A stretch of DNA of 64,000 nucleotides from an uncultured Bacteroidota bacterium (lineage in GTDB: Bacteria; Bacteroidota; Bacteroidia; Bacteroidales; P3): positions 29,541-93,540 of the forward strand of contig CACWPQ010000013.1 of assembly GCA_902762805.1 (NCBI GenBank), given 5' to 3'. This document shows positions 17,511 through 25,462 of this stretch, piece by piece. How positions within the stretch are numbered: position 1 is the first letter of the stretch; each line of letters begins with the position of its first letter. The notes below the pieces were generated by a model that was not told the origin of the DNA, did no database searches, and worked only from the letters and a program-made list of their open reading frames with translations. The position numbers and the translations under genes are program-made.

Positions 17511-18215
17511 ATGGAGAATACCGATAACAGCACTGAAAACAAGACGATTGTACACCTGGAGAACCTGTCGCTGAGCACCGCCAACGGGCAGTTGCTGACG
17601 GGTGTGAGCCTCGACCTGCGGGAGGGCGAGTTCGTCTACCTCATCGGCCGCAGCGGGGCGGGCAAGACGTCGCTGCTGCGCAGCCTCTATGCCGACTTTC
17701 CCATCGACGGCGGCATCGCGGAGGTGTGCGGCCTCGACGTGGTGAACCTGCGCCGGCGCCACATCCCGCTGCTGCGGCGCAAGATAGGAATCGTGTTCCA
17801 GAACGCGCGCCTGCTGGGCGACCGCAATGTGTACGCCAACCTCGAGTTTGTGCTCAAGGCCACGGGCTGGAAGAAGCGCAACGAGATCCAGAACCAAATC
17901 GAGAAGACCCTCGCGGCGGTGGGCATGGCCGAGAGGGCGCAGTCGCTGCCGTCGCAACTCTCTGAGGGCGAGCAGCAACGCGTGGGCATCGCCCGGGCGC
18001 TGATCAACAACCCCGCCCTGCTGCTGGCCGACGAGCCGACGGGCAACCTCGACCCCGTCACCTCGGCCGAAATCATGCAGCTGCTGGTCGACATGGGCCG
18101 CCAGACGGGCACCACGATGCTCATCTCCACCCACGACTTCATGATGATCGACAAGTATCCGGCCCGCGTGGTGGTGTGCGAGAACGGCACACTGACCGAT
18201 ACGGAGAAGGGGTGA
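17511..18215 (+). CDS. ftsE: Cell-division ABC ATPase FtsE
   Basis: 234 residues. Walker A GRSGAGKTS (about 48-56), Q-loop FQNARLL, signature LSEGEQQR (LSGGQ variant), Walker B ALLLADEPTGNLD and switch His in STHDF. The Ser-Glu signature and overall sequence fit FtsE, which with FtsX controls septal peptidoglycan hydrolysis. No ftsX is adjacent, so other LolD-like ABC ATPases remain possible. The stop codon lies within a GAGGAGT-type repeat patch. Confidence 0.8.
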   Translation: MENTDNSTENKTIVHLENLSLSTANGQLLTGVSLDLREGEFVYLIGRSGAGKTSLLRSLYADFPIDGGIAEVCGLDVVNLRRRHIPLLRRKIGIVFQNARLLGDRNVYANLEFVLKATGWKKRNEIQNQIEKTLAAVGMAERAQSLPSQLSEGEQQRVGIARALINNPALLLADEPTGNLDPVTSAEIMQLLVDMGRQTGTTMLISTHDFMMIDKYPARVVVCENGTLTDTEKG

Positions 18216-18245
18216 GGAGTGAGGAATGAGGAGTGAGGAGTAATA
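18211..18245. repeat. Short tandem repeat, GAGGAGT-type
   Basis: GTGAGGA GTGAGGA ATGAGGA GTGAGGA: heptamers beginning at the ftsE stop codon and running into the spacer. Confidence 0.85.
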
Positions 18246-18315
18246 AATAAATTGCATCAAACAAACAAGTTTTGCCATTCCAACGGCACTAAAACCTGAA
18301 AAAAGCATAGCAACG

Positions 18316-19254
18316 ATGAAGAAGACAATCACCCTGATACTGGCCGCCCTGATGATGCTCTGCGGCGCCGACGCCATGGCGCAAAACAAGCAGAAGAAGC
18401 GCAGCAGCAAGAAGGACCAGTCGCCCTACATCGAGGGGCGCCAGAAGGTGCGCGAAAGCGACTACGCCACCTTCGACAAGTTCACCACCTTCAGCACCAA
18501 GGACGCCAAGCTCTACTACACGCCCTACAACTACATGGACATCAACGACGCCACCAAGGCCTCGAACCCCGACTGGGGCGAGATGCAGCCGGTGGTGAAC
18601 TACCTTCAAAAGGTGAGCCGCGCCACGCTGACCATGTGCGCCCTCTACGCCGTCAACCCCGACATCACCGACCGCACCGAGCGCGAGGCCCTGGCCGAAA
18701 AGGCTCGCAAGGAGGCTATGGCCGCGCTGGACAAGTTCAGCGACTGGAAGGCCCGCAAGGAGATGCGCAACAAGATACAGTACAAGGTGGCAGAGATTGA
18801 CTACGAGTACTTTAAGGGTGCCAACTACTACAACTCGATGCGCGGCGACGAGATTATCCACGTGGGCATGATGCTCTACTTCGGCTCGAAGAAGAAAGCC
18901 CTCTTTGCGCCCGATACCACCAGCCGCAAGTTCCAGGACATCAAGTTCTTCCCCAACGACGCCACCATCCAGGAGTCGTGGCAGCCGATGATCGAGGAGC
19001 TGGCCGAATACCTCGTGGGCAACGACCGCAAGGGTGTGCTGCTCACCGGCTATGCCGACAACCAGGGCACGGCCGAATACTGCACCGGCATCTCGCGCCA
19101 ACGCGCCATGGAGGTCAAGAAGGCCCTCATGCTGCTCGGCATCGATGGCAAACGCATTGAAATCGAGGCCAAAGGGGACGAGAACCCCATCGGCGACAAT
19201 TCGACCTACGAAGGCCGCATTCAGAACAACCGCGTGACGATCAAGATACAGTGA
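18316..19254 (+). CDS. OmpA-family peptidoglycan-associated protein
   Basis: 312 residues. Signal peptide ending ADAMAQ, a basic spacer (NKQKKRSSKK), a helical middle part (about 100-200) and a C-terminal OmpA-like domain (about 210-312) with LLTGYADNQGTAEYCTGIS, SRQRAMEVKKALMLLG and GRIQNNRVTI, the residues that contact diaminopimelate. It probably links the outer membrane to the wall. GTGA overlap with the next gene. Confidence 0.85.
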   Translation: MKKTITLILAALMMLCGADAMAQNKQKKRSSKKDQSPYIEGRQKVRESDYATFDKFTTFSTKDAKLYYTPYNYMDINDATKASNPDWGEMQPVVNYLQKVSRATLTMCALYAVNPDITDRTEREALAEKARKEAMAALDKFSDWKARKEMRNKIQYKVAEIDYEYFKGANYYNSMRGDEIIHVGMMLYFGSKKKALFAPDTTSRKFQDIKFFPNDATIQESWQPMIEELAEYLVGNDRKGVLLTGYADNQGTAEYCTGISRQRAMEVKKALMLLGIDGKRIEIEAKGDENPIGDNSTYEGRIQNNRVTIKIQ

Positions 19255-20195
19255 CCGCCAAGGACCGATACCGCCAACTATGCGAGACAGAGGGAGCGCG
19301 AATCCCTCTGTTTCAGCAATATTGGTGGATGGAGGCGGTGTGCCGCGGCAAGCAGTGGGACGTGTTGCTGGCCTGCCGCGACGACGGCACCGTCGAGGGC
19401 GCCCTGCCCTACCTCCACGGCCGCCGGCTGGGCCTCAGCTACGTGCTGCAGCCCGAACTGACGCAATACAGCGGCCCCTGGTACAACCACCCCGAGGGCC
19501 TCTCCGCCAACGCACGCATCGACTTCGAGAACCGTGTGGGCTCGGCGCTGGCCGAGCAGCTGGACAGACTGAAAATCAACTTCTTCCGGCAGCGATTCTC
19601 CCCCGGCATCACCAACTGGCTCCCCTTCTACTGGAAGGGCTACCGCCAGACCACGCGCTACACCTACCGCTTCCCCTCCATCGCCGACCCCGACGCGCTG
19701 ATGCAACAGGCCTCCGGCGCCCGGCGCAAGAACCTCTCCAACCTTCAGAGGGAATGCACGATAGACTCGCAGATGTCCACTGCGGACTTTGCGCAGATGC
19801 ATGCCGACTACTGGCAGCGCAAGGGTGGGGGAGACGTGCTGGGGCGCGACTTCATCGAACACATCTGCACCACCGCCCTCCACCGCGGGCAGGGGTTGCT
19901 GTGGGCGCTGCGCGATGCCTCGGGCACAGCCATTTGCGCTGCCTTCGTGGCCTACGACAGCCGCTGCGCCTACGCCCTGCTCTCCGCCGTGGCCGAGGGC
20001 GCGCCGGCCAACGCGCAGACCTACCTCGACTGGCAGATGATACGCCACCTCGCCACACTTACCGAAGCATTTGATTTCGAGGGTAGTATGGAGCATGGAG
20101 GCGAATACTACTACCGCTCCTTCGGCACCGTGCAGACCCCCTATTTCGAAGTCACCCGCTGCCGGCCCAAAATACTTCACGTCCTATTCCCCTGA
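19251..20195 (+). CDS. GNAT/FemAB-like acyltransferase
   Basis: 314 residues, no signal. The order of elements (QYWWMEAVC near the start, a central KNLSNLQRE, then FVAYDSRCAYALLSA and EGSMEHGGEYYYRSFG) fits the BioF2/FemAB-like acetyltransferase group. Substrate unknown; such enzymes often modify surface glycans or lipids. Start is GTG at 19251 overlapping the ompA-like stop (GTGA), so it is translationally coupled to it. Confidence 0.65.
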   Translation: MTAKDRYRQLCETEGARIPLFQQYWWMEAVCRGKQWDVLLACRDDGTVEGALPYLHGRRLGLSYVLQPELTQYSGPWYNHPEGLSANARIDFENRVGSALAEQLDRLKINFFRQRFSPGITNWLPFYWKGYRQTTRYTYRFPSIADPDALMQQASGARRKNLSNLQRECTIDSQMSTADFAQMHADYWQRKGGGDVLGRDFIEHICTTALHRGQGLLWALRDASGTAICAAFVAYDSRCAYALLSAVAEGAPANAQTYLDWQMIRHLATLTEAFDFEGSMEHGGEYYYRSFGTVQTPYFEVTRCRPKILHVLFP

Positions 20196-20213
20196 CTCCT
20201 TGCCTCCTGAAAT

Positions 20214-20687
20214 ATGAAGATCAAGCTGATAGTCGTTTCCAAAACCGACGTGCCCTATATCCAGGCGGGCATCGACGAGTATGCAGGGCGGCTGCGCCAC
20301 TACTGCGACTTCGAACTGGCGGTCATCCCCGCCCTGAAGAACACCGGCACCCTGCGCCCCGAGGAGCTCAAGGAGCGCGAAGGACAACTGATATTGAAGC
20401 AGTTGGAGAAGGTGGACATGGCAGTGCTGCTCGACGAGCACGGCAAGGAGTATACCTCGGTCGGCTTCGCGGAATACCTTCAAAAACAGATGAATAGCGG
20501 CGTGCGCACGTTGGCTTTCGTCATTGGCGGCGCCTACGGATTTTCACCGGCCGTCTACGCCGCGGCGCAGCACAAGATTTCGCTCTCGCAGATGACCTTC
20601 AACCACCAGATGGTGCGACTCTTCTTCGTCGAGCAACTCTACCGCGCCCACACCATCCTGCGGCACGAGAAGTACCATAACTCTTGA
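20214..20687 (+). CDS. rlmH: 23S rRNA pseudouridine-1915 N3-methyltransferase RlmH
   Basis: 157 residues, the usual family length. SPOUT-class knot motifs are clear: LLDEHGKEYTSVGFAE, FVIGGAYGFSP and the C-terminal HQMVRLFFVEQLYRAHTILRHEKYH. It methylates pseudouridine 1915 in helix 69 of 23S rRNA. The stop codon is the first triplet of a repeat patch. Confidence 0.95.
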   Translation: MKIKLIVVSKTDVPYIQAGIDEYAGRLRHYCDFELAVIPALKNTGTLRPEELKEREGQLILKQLEKVDMAVLLDEHGKEYTSVGFAEYLQKQMNSGVRTLAFVIGGAYGFSPAVYAAAQHKISLSQMTFNHQMVRLFFVEQLYRAHTILRHEKYHNS

Positions 20688-20719
20688 GGAGTAAGGAGGT
20701 AAGGAGGTAAGGAGTAAGG
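20686..20719. repeat. Short tandem repeat, TAAGGAGG-type
   Basis: GAGGAG TAAGGAGG TAAGGAGG TAAGGAG TAAGG, starting inside the rlmH stop codon and filling the gap to the convergent gene. Confidence 0.85.
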
Positions 20720-20721
20720 CT

Positions 20722-21129
20722 TTATTTTGGTTGGAATTCGACGATGGCGTACTGCTCGTCGAAGCGGATGTCCTGCAGGTTGACATGCTCGAAGAGCGAG
20801 CCCGCCTGGGCGTTGCGGCTGAGCATGAGCATGATACGGTTGTCGGTGAGCAGCTCGATCATATCGCCGCCGGGCTGGCTCTTGGCGTGGCCGAGGGCGG
20901 TGCGCACCATGAAGTCGATGCCCGGGCCGCCGGCGTAGGAAAGGATGATGTTGCCGTCGCGCACCTCGTCCACCGTGAGGTCGAGCCCCACACTGGCAGT
21001 CTTGAAAAGCACATTGACGTCGTAGGCGATGCGCACGGTGTGCGGGCCGCCGTAAACCACCGGGATGCTGCGCCCGGCCTTCTTCTCAATCAGGTCGCTG
21101 ATTTCCGAATATGTGAGTCTGAATTGCAT
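20722..21129 (-). CDS. Conserved hypothetical protein
   Basis: 135 residues, soluble, no signal peptide. The start MQFRLTYSEI at 21129 fits a -7 box 28 bp upstream. Visible: a short helix (SDLIEKKAGRS), then beta-rich sequence (VRIAYDVNVLF, SVGLDLTVDEV) and a central GGPGIDFM, ending in IRFDEQYAIVEFQPK. I recognise no family. Convergent with rlmH and divergent from fabH. Confidence 0.6.
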   Translation of the reverse strand: MQFRLTYSEISDLIEKKAGRSIPVVYGGPHTVRIAYDVNVLFKTASVGLDLTVDEVRDGNIILSYAGGPGIDFMVRTALGHAKSQPGGDMIELLTDNRIMLMLSRNAQAGSLFEHVNLQDIRFDEQYAIVEFQPK

Positions 21130-21156
21130 GGCTGTATCGTGATAAAATTCGGGGTG

Positions 21157-21164
21157 CAAAATTA
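21157..21164 (-). promoter_or_regulatory. -7 box (TAATTTTG)
   Basis: Minus-strand TAATTTTG 27 bp upstream of the hypothetical gene start at 21129. Confidence 0.6.
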
Positions 21165-21304
21165 CATAATATTTGCGACATGCGCCAAGTTAAAAAGTGC
21201 GAATAATACATTTTCTTAATTTTTCATAAAATTACAATGTGCTGGCATGCAGCCGCTTAAAAAAATAGTTTTTCACATTAACACTTTAATCAAAATTTAT
21301 TACG

Positions 21305-21312
21305 TATATTTG
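21305..21312 (+). promoter_or_regulatory. -7 box (TATATTTG) of the fab operon
   Basis: TATATTTG, a match to TAnnTTTG, 27 bp before the fabH ATG. Likely drives fabH-fabF-DUF559-fabZ-fabG. Confidence 0.65.
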
Positions 21313-21339
21313 CAGCCCGAAATTAATAATTTTTAACAC

Positions 21340-22302
21340 ATGAAAATTCTCGGAACCGGTAGCGCGCTGCCCAAGAAAGTCGTGACAAACGACATGCTCT
21401 CGGAGTTTCTCGACACGAGCGACGAGTGGATCACCGCGCGCACAGGCATCAACACCCGCCATATCATCACCACCGAGCGGTTCGAAGACCTGGCCACCGA
21501 GGCCGCCGGTCGCGCCATCGACGCCGCCGGCCTCTGCCCGGACGACATCAACTACATCATCTGCTCCAACGTCTCCAACCTCTACGTCACCCCCCACCTC
21601 TCGGCCATCATCCAGGCCAACCTCGGCATCAAAGGCCCCAACTGCCCCACCTTCGACATCAACTCCGCCTGCGTGGGCTTCGTCTACGGCCTCGACCTCT
21701 GCGACGCCCTCCTGACCACCGGCCGCGCTCGCAACATCCTGCTGGTGGCCGCCGAGGAATGCACTCGCTTCTGCGACTGGAACGACCGCAACTGCACCGT
21801 CCTCTTCGGCGACGGCGCCGCCGCCGTGGTGGTCACCAAGGGCGACAGCCTCCTCTACAGCAAGCTGACCTCGGTGCCCATGCCCGACGTCATCGTCTAC
21901 AAAAACCCCATGGAGCCCACCCCCTACGAGACCGGCGAGGGCATCGACACCCGCATGCCGCTCCAGATGAAGGGACGCGAGGTGTTCCGCATGGCCGTCA
22001 CCTCGGCCTCGCGCGACATATCGCTGGCCGTCGACACCGCGGGGCTCTCCTTCGACGACATCGACCACTACCTCCTCCACCAGGCCAACCTCCGCATCAA
22101 CGAGGCCATCCGCGAAAACCTCAAGCAGCCCGAGCGCAAGTTCCCCACCAATGTGCAGCGTTTCGGCAACACCAGCTCGGCCAGCATCCCACTGCTGCTC
22201 GACGAGGGCGTGCGCCAAGGCTCCATCCGCCGCGGCGACACCATGCTCTTCAGCGCCTTCGGCGCCGGCTTCGTCACCGGAACAATGATTCTCAAGTATT
22301 AA
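21340..22302 (+). CDS. fabH: 3-oxoacyl-ACP synthase III
   Basis: 320 residues. Starts fatty-acid synthesis by condensing acetyl-CoA with malonyl-ACP. The Cys-His-Asn triad is intact: Cys111 (NSACVGF), His247 (LLHQAN), Asn277 (FGNTSSAS). The N-terminal DTSDEWITARTGI and C-terminal GAGFVTG are family hallmarks. First gene of the operon; fabF starts 21 bp later. Confidence 0.95.
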   Translation: MKILGTGSALPKKVVTNDMLSEFLDTSDEWITARTGINTRHIITTERFEDLATEAAGRAIDAAGLCPDDINYIICSNVSNLYVTPHLSAIIQANLGIKGPNCPTFDINSACVGFVYGLDLCDALLTTGRARNILLVAAEECTRFCDWNDRNCTVLFGDGAAAVVVTKGDSLLYSKLTSVPMPDVIVYKNPMEPTPYETGEGIDTRMPLQMKGREVFRMAVTSASRDISLAVDTAGLSFDDIDHYLLHQANLRINEAIRENLKQPERKFPTNVQRFGNTSSASIPLLLDEGVRQGSIRRGDTMLFSAFGAGFVTGTMILKY

Positions 22303-22323
22303 AATAATAGAATACAATATATT

Positions 22324-23559
22324 ATGCGCAAAGTATACATCACCGGCATCGGGTGCATCACCCCGCTGGGCAACGACATCCAGACCCTCTGGAACAACCT
22401 CCTCAACGGTGTGTGCGGCATCGGCCCCATCACCCACATCGACCCCTCCGACCTCCCCGTCAAAATCGCGGCCGAAGTGAAGGACTTCCGCCCCGAGGAC
22501 TACGGCATCGACAAAGCCATGGTGCGCCACAACGACCTCTTCGCCCTCTACGCCCTCGCCGCCGCGCGACAGGCCATGGACGACAGCGGCCTGCGCGTCG
22601 GCGACGACATCGACCCCCGACGCCTCGGCACCGCCGTCGGCAGCGGCGTGGGCGGCATTCAGACCTTCGAGCGCGAGCACTCCAACCTCATTGGCAGCGG
22701 CATCCGCCGCATCTCGCCGCTCTTCATACCCGAGATGATCGCCAACATCGCCGGCGGCAACGTCGCCATCGCACACAACGCACAGGGCCCCAACCTGCCC
22801 GTCGTCACCGCATGCGCCACCGGCACCCACTCCGTCGGCGAGGCCTACCGCCTCATCCGCGAGGGTCGCGCCGACGCCGTCATCACCGGCGGCGCCGAAG
22901 CCTCGGTCTGCCACATGGCCATCGGCGGCTTCGCCAACATGAAAGCCCTCACCACCGCCACCGCCCCCATGGCCGCCTCGCTCCCCTTCGACAGCCGCCG
23001 CGGCGGCTTCGTCCTCGGCGAAGGCTCTGGCATTCTCATACTTGAAAGCGAGGAGCTGGCCCGCAAGCGCGGCGCCAAAATCTACGCCGAGGTCTGCGGC
23101 TACGGCAACACCTGCGACGCACACCACTACACCGCACCCCACCCCGAGGGACGCGGCGCCGCCGAAGCCATGCGCCTCGCTCTCGAAGAGGCCGCCTTCA
23201 AGCCCGGCGAGCACCTCTACATCAACGCCCACGGCACCGGCACCCCCCTCAACGACAAGGGCGAGACGGCCGCCATCAAGAAAGCCCTCGGCGACGAGGA
23301 GGCACGCCGCGCCGTCATCAGCAGCACCAAGTCCATGCACGGCCACATGCTCGGCGCCACCGGCGCCGTCGAGCTCATCATCAGCGCCCTCGCACTCAAG
23401 CACGGCGTCATACCCCCCACCATCCACCTCGACCAGCCTGACCCCGAGTGCGACCTCGACTACACACCCCACACCGCACGCCAATGGCAAGCCGACATCG
23501 CCATCAGCAACTCCCTCGGCTTCGGCGGCCAGAACGCCTGCGTGGCGTTGAGGAGATAG
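22324..23559 (+). CDS. fabF: 3-oxoacyl-ACP synthase II
   Basis: 411 residues. Elongating condensing enzyme. Catalytic Cys164 (TACATGTH), His303 (NAHGTGTPLND) and His341 (KSMHGHMLGATGA) are all present; the start KVYITGIGCITPLG is typical. The stop lies 3 bp before the left inverted repeat of the DUF559 element. Confidence 0.95.
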   Translation: MRKVYITGIGCITPLGNDIQTLWNNLLNGVCGIGPITHIDPSDLPVKIAAEVKDFRPEDYGIDKAMVRHNDLFALYALAAARQAMDDSGLRVGDDIDPRRLGTAVGSGVGGIQTFEREHSNLIGSGIRRISPLFIPEMIANIAGGNVAIAHNAQGPNLPVVTACATGTHSVGEAYRLIREGRADAVITGGAEASVCHMAIGGFANMKALTTATAPMAASLPFDSRRGGFVLGEGSGILILESEELARKRGAKIYAEVCGYGNTCDAHHYTAPHPEGRGAAEAMRLALEEAAFKPGEHLYINAHGTGTPLNDKGETAAIKKALGDEEARRAVISSTKSMHGHMLGATGAVELIISALALKHGVIPPTIHLDQPDPECDLDYTPHTARQWQADIAISNSLGFGGQNACVALRR

Positions 23560-23562
23560 AAA

Positions 23563-23599
23563 GGCCTCACCCCCGACCCCTCTCCTGGGAGGAGAGGGG
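23563..23599 (+). repeat. Left 37-bp inverted repeat with internal hairpin
   Basis: GGCCTCACCCCCGAC then a 10-bp palindromic stem with GGG loop. Pairs with 24017-24053 at 36 of 37 positions. Confidence 0.9.
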
Positions 23600-23605
23600 A
23601 GCAGA

Positions 23606-23995
23606 ATGCCAACCCGTATGCCATTCCTCAGCAAGACAGCATCGCCCGACAGGTATTCCCTGCTCAAGGTCAATGCCAAAGAGAATCGGAGACAGATGAC
23701 CCTGTATGAGAAAATACTGTGGGACGCGCTGCGCGAAGAGATACCCAGCATCCGTTTTCGACGACAGCACCCAATCGGAGACTATATCGCAGACTTCATT
23801 TGCTTGCGCGAAAAACTGGTTATCGAAGTGGACGGCGGCTACCACGAAGAGGCAGCACAGAAAGAAGACGACCAAAGACGAACCCTCGACCTCGCCCGAA
23901 TGGGCTACACCGTCATCCGTTTTCGCAACGAAGAAGTAGCAAACAACACAGACCACGTGATAGAACAAATAAAAAAACAATTGTTTAACGAATAA
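23606..23995 (+). CDS. DUF559 (Vsr-like fold) endonuclease-like protein
   Basis: 129 residues. Core: MTLYEKILWDALREE, then FRRQHPIGDYIADFICL, LVIEVDGGYHEE and GYTVIRFRNEEV, the conserved order of DUF559 proteins, which share the PD-(D/E)XK/Vsr restriction-endonuclease fold. Candidate catalytic residues are Asp in DYIADF and Glu-Val-Asp in IEVDGG. The start at 23606 gives an N-terminal extension of about 30 residues; the ATG at 23618 is an alternative. No partner methylase or transposase is nearby. DNA cleavage is inferred from fold only. Confidence 0.8.
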   Translation: MPTRMPFLSKTASPDRYSLLKVNAKENRRQMTLYEKILWDALREEIPSIRFRRQHPIGDYIADFICLREKLVIEVDGGYHEEAAQKEDDQRRTLDLARMGYTVIRFRNEEVANNTDHVIEQIKKQLFNE

Positions 23996-24016
23996 CAGAA
24001 AAGCCCTCATTCCACT

Positions 24017-24053
24017 CCCCTCTCCTCCCAGGAGAGGGGCCGGGGGTGAGGCC
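24017..24053 (-). repeat. Right 37-bp inverted repeat with internal hairpin
   Basis: Reverse complement of the left end except one base. The CCCCTCTCCT/AGGAGAGGGG stem faces the nuclease gene and may also act as its transcription end signal. Confidence 0.9.
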
Positions 24054-24061
24054 ATTGAATT

Positions 24062-24490
24062 ATGCTTAACAGAGACCAGATCAAAACCTTCCTCCCCCAT
24101 CGCGAGCCCATGCTGCTCGTCGACGACGTCACCATGGAAGGCGAATGGGCCGTCGCCCATTACCACGTCCGCGGCGACGAGTATTTCCTCCAGGGCCACT
24201 TCCCCGGCAACCCCATCGTCCCCGGCGTCATCCTCTGCGAGATGATGGGCCAGTCGTGCTGCATCCTCGTCCGCGACGAGCTCGCAGCCGGACGCACACC
24301 CCTCTACAGCGGCATCCGCGAAGCACGCTTCCGCCAGCCCGTCCGTCCGGGCGACACCATCGAGTTCCGCGGGCGCATCACCGACCGCCGCGGCCTCATC
24401 TTCCACTGCGAAGCCGAAGGCAAAGTCGACGGCAAACTCTGCGTCAAAGGCATCCTCTCCTTCGCTCTGATCGATAACCCCCAAAATTAA
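24062..24490 (+). CDS. fabZ: 3-hydroxyacyl-ACP dehydratase
   Basis: 142 residues, hotdog fold. Catalytic His46 in GHFPGNPIVPG and Glu60 in CEMMGQ are present, with FLPHREPMLLVD near the N-terminus. It supplies the dehydration step between the FabG reductase and the condensing enzymes in the same operon. It may also serve lipid A synthesis indirectly, because the LpxC in this window is not fused to a FabZ. fabG starts 6 bp later. Confidence 0.9.
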   Translation: MLNRDQIKTFLPHREPMLLVDDVTMEGEWAVAHYHVRGDEYFLQGHFPGNPIVPGVILCEMMGQSCCILVRDELAAGRTPLYSGIREARFRQPVRPGDTIEFRGRITDRRGLIFHCEAEGKVDGKLCVKGILSFALIDNPQN

Positions 24491-24496
24491 GATAAA

Positions 24497-25240
24497 ATGC
24501 TGTTAGAAAACAAAATAGCCCTCGTCACCGGAGGCTCCCGCGGCATCGGCCGCGCCACCGCACGCCTCTTCGCCCAGGAAGGCGCCACCGTCATCTTCAC
24601 CGACCTCAAGCAGAACGACGACAGCGCCGCTCTCCTCCAAGAGCTCCAGGCACTCAACCCAGCCTCCACCTTCATCGCCAGCAACGCAGCCGACTACGAG
24701 CAGACCCTCGCCGTCGCCGAGCAGGTGCAGAAACAATTCGGACGCCTCGACGCCCTCGTCAACAACGCAGGCATCACCCGCGACCAGCTCCTCCTACGCA
24801 TGTCCCCGCAGGACTGGGACCTCGTCATCGAGGTCAACCTCCGCTCCGTCTTCAACTACTGCAAAGCCTTCACACCCATGATGATGAAACAGCGCTCCGG
24901 CTCCATCATCAACACCTCCTCCGTCGTCGGTGTCAACGGCAACGCAGGCCAGTGCAACTACTCCGCCTCCAAAGCCGGCATCCTCGGCTTCACCAAAAGC
25001 CTCGCCAAAGAACTCGGCTCCCGCAACATACGCTGCAACGCCATCGCACCCGGCTTCATCGAGACCGTCATGACCGCCCAGCTCCCCGAAGACGTCCGCA
25101 AAGGCTGGATGGAAGACATACCCCTCCGCCGCGGCGGCACCGAGCTCGACGTCGCCAAAACCTCCCTCTACCTCGCCTCCGACCTCTCACAGTACATCAC
25201 CGGACAGGTCCTCTGCGTCGACGGCGGACTCTCCCTCTGA
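24497..25240 (+). CDS. fabG: 3-oxoacyl-ACP reductase
   Basis: 247 residues, short-chain dehydrogenase. NADP-binding GGSRGIGRA (about 12-20), NNAGIT, and the Ser-Tyr-Lys triad with YSASK (Tyr155, Lys159). The end GQVLCVDGGLSL is typical. Last gene of the fab operon; a strong hairpin follows at 25270. Confidence 0.95.
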   Translation: MLLENKIALVTGGSRGIGRATARLFAQEGATVIFTDLKQNDDSAALLQELQALNPASTFIASNAADYEQTLAVAEQVQKQFGRLDALVNNAGITRDQLLLRMSPQDWDLVIEVNLRSVFNYCKAFTPMMMKQRSGSIINTSSVVGVNGNAGQCNYSASKAGILGFTKSLAKELGSRNIRCNAIAPGFIETVMTAQLPEDVRKGWMEDIPLRRGGTELDVAKTSLYLASDLSQYITGQVLCVDGGLSL

Positions 25241-25269
25241 CAAGTCTCGTCCTCGAAAAAACAAAACCC

Positions 25270-25309
25270 TTTTCCCATTATTACCCATCCGTGGGTAATA
25301 ATGGGAAAA
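25270..25309. terminator. 18-bp perfect hairpin after fabG
   Basis: 25270-25287 pairs perfectly with 25292-25309 around a TCCG loop. The outer base pairs are A/T (TTTT...AAAA), which gives A-stem-T symmetry on both strands; likely the terminator of the fab operon. Confidence 0.65.
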
Positions 25310-25320
25310 TGCCTTACTAT

Positions 25321-25365
25321 TACCCTACCATCCCCCTACCATTCCCCTACCGTCACCCCCACCGC
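25321..25365. repeat. Degenerate tandem repeat, CCCTACCAT-type
   Basis: CCCTACCAT, CCCCCTACCAT, TCCCCTACCGT, CACCCCCACC: 9-11-bp units between the hairpin and the next promoter. Confidence 0.6.
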
Positions 25366-25421
25366 ACCGCCCGATTTTTTCATAAAATTTACGAAAAAAA
25401 CGCCATATCAAAAAAAAAACG

Positions 25422-25429
25422 TACCTTTG
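25422..25429 (+). promoter_or_regulatory. -7 box (TACCTTTG)
   Basis: TACCTTTG 33 bp before the ATG at 25463; fixes that start and rules out the longer in-frame extension. Confidence 0.7.
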
Positions 25430-25462
25430 CAGATCGGAACACAATATAAAAACACAAACAAT

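Larger units (their letters stand above)
23563..24053. mobile_element. 491-bp DUF559 element with inverted-repeat ends
   Basis: The 37-bp ends (23563-23599 and 24017-24053) are inverted copies differing at one base (A against G at position 14). Each end also folds on itself: CCCCTCTCCT / AGGAGAGGGG with a 3-nt loop. Between them is one gene, a DUF559 nuclease-like protein. The element sits between fabF and fabZ, 3 bp after one stop and 8 bp before the next start, leaving both intact. I see no clear target duplication. Confidence 0.8.

Noticed and set aside
21286..23751. 821-residue minus-strand frame across fabH and fabF
   Set aside because: Antisense composition, no recognisable domains; both plus-strand genes have full catalytic sets.
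23563..24053. Restriction-modification or homing-intron system at the DUF559 gene
   Set aside because: No methyltransferase or intron structure; fabF and fabZ are uninterrupted.
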